Part shown: in pieces, positions 61,410 to 64,000 of the stretch
How the letters are laid out: every line of letters starts with the position of its first letter
Position numbering within the stretch: the first letter of the stretch is position 1
NCBI GenBank assembly: GCA_012934845.2
Contig: WNNJ02001593.1
Span: forward strand, 1 to 64,000
DNA from: Pomphorhynchus laevis
Taxonomy: Eukaryota; Acanthocephala; Palaeacanthocephala; Echinorhynchida; Pomphorhynchidae
DNA: 64,000 bases
Direction: 5' to 3'
Notes under the pieces: generated by a model
What the model was told of the DNA's origin: nothing
Databases searched by the model: none
The model's input: only the letters and a program-made list of their open reading frames with translations
Translations under genes and position numbers: made by a program

Positions 61410-63701
61410 TCAACGATAGGAAGAATTGTTAGAATTTAATGATACGGAGGGAGGTTCGAAGCCGAGGCGTCGAGGTAGGATCCACATAATTTTGGATTTA
61501 TCAGGATTCAGAGAAAGGCGAAGGGAAGAAAGATGATTGGAAATTGAGACAAGGCAGTCGGAAGCAGAAACACTAAGATCGCGAATACGATAAACAGGTG
61601 CATGAGCATAGATGAGAATGTCATAAGCATATTGCATAACATGGAAGTTAAATTTATGAGAAATCGAAGACAAATCACCAAGAAGAAGAGAGAAAAGTAT
61701 AGGGCCTAATACGGAGCCTTGCGGAACACCGGACGGAATGGACGAAGGATGGGAGAGAGAAGAGTTAGAGTATACGCGAAATGTACGGTTTGACAGATAT
61801 GAAGAAAACCATGATACAGTGGGTAAAGAGAAGCCATAATCATGACGAAGGCGATGGAGAAGAATCGAGTGATCGACGATGTCAAAAGCAGACAATAGAT
61901 CAAGAGAAACTATGACACTACATAATTTATGATCGCGCGAGATGAGTAAGTCATTATAAACTTTAAGACAGGCAATTTCAGTAGAGTGATTAGAGCGAAA
62001 AGCGGCTTGGAAGGGAGGAAACAAGTTAGAGGAAAAGAGATATGTATTAACTTGCTTGAGAACGAGACGCTCAAGGAGTTTAGAGAGGGTTGGGAGAAGT
62101 GAGATTGGACGGTACGAAGATAGTAGTGAGGAGTCGAGAGATTGCTTTTTGATGAGAGGACGAACAGTGGCGCATTTCCAGATGGAAGGAAATGTACGGC
62201 TACGGATGGACGAGTTGAACAATGTGGTTAGGAAGGGTAAGATAAAGGAGCAGATATTTTTAAGTAAGTGAGTGGGAATTGGGTCAGAAGGAGAGGTTTT
62301 ATTAGGTAATGACAGCAGAACCGAAGAAACTTCATCAGACGAAACGGGAAGAAGGTGGAATAGTTCTGGGAGGGAAGTATTTGAAGAGAATAGTGGGTAC
62401 AAGGGGGCTGCGGGTAGTAGGGAAAGTAGATAAGATAGCTTAGTTAATAGATAAGAAGAAAATTCATCAGGATTTATATTACAAGGGGTAGATGATCGTG
62501 AAAGAATTGAGTTTAAGATTTTCCAATGAGATTTCGAGTTGGAAGATGACTCGAGTTGATTTCGCCAAAAGAGAGTACGTTTAGTACGTATAAGAATGAG
62601 ATGTGAACGGCGTTGAGAAAAGTAGGAATCACGAAGATTTGGAGGGAGTGAGTTGGGTGAACGTTTAAGAAAGCGTTTATACATACGAAAAGAGTGACGG
62701 AGTCGACGCTTAGAAAGACTACAGTCAGAATCGAACCAGGGAGCATGGCGCAAGCGCTGGGAACGTCGAAGTCGACTAGGTAGAAGGTTATTGAGGATCG
62801 ACGTAAGTTCAGAATCAAACAGAATGCAGAGATCATCGGGAGAGAGATAGTTAAGAGGAAGTGAAAAGAGTGAAGAATTGAGTAAGGCTGTGCAGAGAAT
62901 AGGGATATCGAGAAGCTTCCAGGGTCGACTTGGTGTAGATAATGGTAAAGGCGGAGAAGGAGGATGGGGACGAGTAAGAGTAAGAGTGACAAGGAAATGA
63001 TCGGACAAACCAGGATCAGTAATTGACAAGGAGGTATAGTCATTGAAGCAGTTAGGAACAGCAATGATGTCGAGAGCACCGCCGAGAATATGAGTTGGGC
63101 TTGTTGAAAGTAATTTATAGTTAAAATCAGAAAAAAGATTAGTTAAAGTGATAGAGTCAGAGTCAGCCGGGCGATCAAGACGAATGTTAAAGTCACCGAG
63201 AACAAAAGAAGGAGTATAAGACAATGAACAGTGAGACATTAGATCTGCAAGGTCGTTAAAGAAGATACGTGATGGGGCAACTGAACCTGGACGGTATACA
63301 ATCACAAGTTCCAGAGGGAAAGGCGTTGATAATCTGCATATGAGTAATTCGAACGAGGTGTAACGGATGTTAACGTTGATTTTACGTAAAGACATTGGGT
63401 GACGAGCAATGGCAACAATACCGCCATGGTTAGACGCAGTAGATGTATGAGATGTAATTTGACGAGCTGATTCAACTAGAGAACAACCAGAGCGACATAG
63501 ACGACGAATAGCAAGATCGTTGGAGTCAGTGTGCCAGGATTCGGTAATGCAGAGAATATCGATAGATAATTGATCGAAGATATCGAGAAGCATATCAGCT
63601 TTATGAAGAATGGAGCGAGTATTGAATAGACTAAGACGAAAAGTATGCTTAGGAGCGAGATCGACTAGCGAAGAAGACAAGGGGGAGAGATGGGACGCCA
63701 T
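61410..63701 (-). CDS. LINE H1 ORF2: AP endonuclease and reverse transcriptase
   Basis: 763 residues from MASHLSPLSSS. Endonuclease: FNTRSILHKADMLLDIF (N), CITESWH (E), VIVYRPGS, FVLGDFNIRLDRP and PGLSDHFLVTL. RT: ATVRPLIKKQSLDSSLLSSY, YRPISLLPTLSKLLERLV, VSLDLLSAFDIVDHSILL, SGVPQGSVLGPILFSLLL and QYAYDILIYAHA. Two defects are visible. YADD is changed to YAYD (H2 keeps YADD), and one extra base near 61430 shifts the frame, ending this ORF; the C-terminal 178 residues continue at 61327-60791. Confidence 0.88.
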   Translation of the reverse strand: MASHLSPLSSSLVDLAPKHTFRLSLFNTRSILHKADMLLDIFDQLSIDILCITESWHTDSNDLAIRRLCRSGCSLVESARQITSHTSTASNHGGIVAIARHPMSLRKINVNIRYTSFELLICRLSTPFPLELVIVYRPGSVAPSRIFFNDLADLMSHCSLSYTPSFVLGDFNIRLDRPADSDSITLTNLFSDFNYKLLSTSPTHILGGALDIIAVPNCFNDYTSLSITDPGLSDHFLVTLTLTRPHPPSPPLPLSTPSRPWKLLDIPILCTALLNSSLFSLPLNYLSPDDLCILFDSELTSILNNLLPSRLRRSQRLRHAPWFDSDCSLSKRRLRHSFRMYKRFLKRSPNSLPPNLRDSYFSQRRSHLILIRTKRTLFWRNQLESSSNSKSHWKILNSILSRSSTPCNINPDEFSSYLLTKLSYLLSLLPAAPLYPLFSSNTSLPELFHLLPVSSDEVSSVLLSLPNKTSPSDPIPTHLLKNICSFILPFLTTLFNSSIRSRTFPSIWKCATVRPLIKKQSLDSSLLSSYRPISLLPTLSKLLERLVLKQVNTYLFSSNLFPPFQAAFRSNHSTEIACLKVYNDLLISRDHKLCSVIVSLDLLSAFDIVDHSILLHRLRHDYGFSLPTVSWFSSYLSNRTFRVYSNSSLSHPSSIPSGVPQGSVLGPILFSLLLGDLSSISHKFNFHVMQYAYDILIYAHAPVYRIRDLSVSASDCLVSISNHLSSLRLSLNPDKSKIMWILPRRLGFEPPSVSLNSNNSSYR

Positions 63702-63719
63702 CGAATTTTTGGCCTTGTG

Positions 63720-64000
63720 TGAAGAACGTGAAAATTTCCGTTGATTTTACGTATAGATAAGGATGACTCGCCGTTTGTTTCACGTCGATGTTTTTCAATG
63801 CGAGCTAAATTGAGCTGGGCAATATCAGAAGGGGAGCGGTCAGGAAAGATACGGCAAGTAGATGAAGTGGTAAGAAGTTTAAAACGTTGGGAGAGTACCG
63901 AAGAGGCATGTGAACTATGTCGGAAAACGATTTTTAAGAGTGGAGGACTGAGATGATTTGATTTAGTGGATTTGTTTAAACGAATAAAGGATACAGGAGC
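63720..64000 (-). pseudogene. LINE H1 ORF1, C-terminal part
   Basis: On the minus strand SFIRLNKSTKSNHLSPPLL, FRHSSHASSVLSQRFKL and CRIFPDRSPSDIAQLS match the ORF1 end at 1800-1642. The rest of ORF1 lies beyond the window. Confidence 0.65.

Larger units (their letters stand above)
60725..64000 (-). mobile_element. CR1/L2-like LINE H, copy 1 (extends past window end)
   Basis: Minus-strand order: end of ORF1 (64000-63720), ORF2 endonuclease and RT (63701-60791), and a 3' untranslated region ending AATAAATTTGTATTATTATT at 60735-60716. (ATT)n tails are typical of CR1/L2 LINEs. Close to full length; the 5' end is outside the window. Confidence 0.85.

Noticed and set aside
1-64000. LTR retrotransposons, endogenous retroviruses or Polintons
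   Set aside because: No gag, protease, integrase, capsid or paired long terminal repeats were seen. All RT sequence belongs to LINEs or Penelope-like elements.
1-64000. CRISPR array or bacterial operon
   Set aside because: The tandem repeats present (13-bp, 17-bp and 23-bp units) have no unique spacers, and the host genes are eukaryotic.

Overview
The window is animal DNA: AT-rich, host genes far apart, packed with retrotransposons. Two host genes are clear. One is exonuclease V (EXO5, 13991-15334, +), recognised from its PD-(D/E)XK nuclease core and four iron-sulfur cysteines. The other is translation factor eIF4A (48229-49443, -), with every DEAD-box motif. Neither has an intron in its coding region. 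A third host gene, ubiquilin, is present only as its STI1-UBA half (about 46459-47931, +), and that half lies in one uninterrupted 1,474-codon frame with a LINE reverse transcriptase. The species cannot be named. A 26-nt intron-like segment recurs in the Penelope-like elements and is as short as the introns reported from dicyemid mesozoans, so a small parasitic invertebrate is a reasonable guess but no more than that.

The rest is mobile DNA. (1) LINEs with a restriction-like endonuclease (REL) form three lineages: B (6.3-9.0, 37.6-39.2, 43.1-43.5, 58.8-59.7 kb), C (22.6-27.4, 40.3-43.0, 43.6-46.5, 55.9-58.6 kb) and D (27.6-30.6, 30.6-32.9, 53.7-54.5 kb). (2) LINEs with an AP endonuclease are lineage A (3.3-5.8 and 10.4-13.1 kb), a CR1/L2-like lineage H (1.5-2.9 and 59.9-64 kb), a CR1/Jockey-like element I (50.5-53.6 kb), lineage G fragments (15.5, 49.7-50.2 and 55.1-55.9 kb) and an RTE fragment (35.1-36.4 kb). 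(3) Penelope-like elements come in two kinds. One carries a GIY-YIG nuclease ahead of the reverse transcriptase (Naiad/Chlamys arrangement) and has at least seven pieces here. The other is a Penelope-type element with the nuclease at the C-terminal end (16.3-17.2 and 36.4-36.9 kb). (4) There is one 2.3-kb DNA transposon with terminal inverted repeats (17519-19842), a tRNA-derived SINE family, and a non-coding dispersed repeat.

Layout. 0-13 kb: repeats, LINE H ORF1, LINE A, LINE B, a PLE and a reversed LINE A. 13-15.5 kb: the EXO5 island. 15.5-24.6 kb: PLE pieces, the DNA transposon and the start of LINE C1, which is split by a PLE. 24.6-33 kb: LINEs C1, D1 and D2 head to tail. 33-40 kb: a PLE, the RTE fragment, a Penelope nuclease and LINE B2 with local duplications. 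40-49.5 kb: LINE C2, LINE B3, the LINE-ubiquilin frame and eIF4A in convergent orientation. 49.7-55.1 kb: one PLE split by two LINEs and by a retrocopied ubiquilin fragment. 55.1-64 kb: LINE G, LINE F, a SINE and a tandem pair of LINE H copies running off the window end.

Most interesting points: the LINE-ubiquilin single frame together with a second retrocopied ubiquilin UBA fragment at 54.8 kb; the 26-nt intron-like segments; the covarying structured RNA in the PLE tails; hammerhead-like motifs in the other PLE type; and short 5' and 3' end motifs shared by different LINE lineages. All functions are inferred from reading the sequence; no database search was run.
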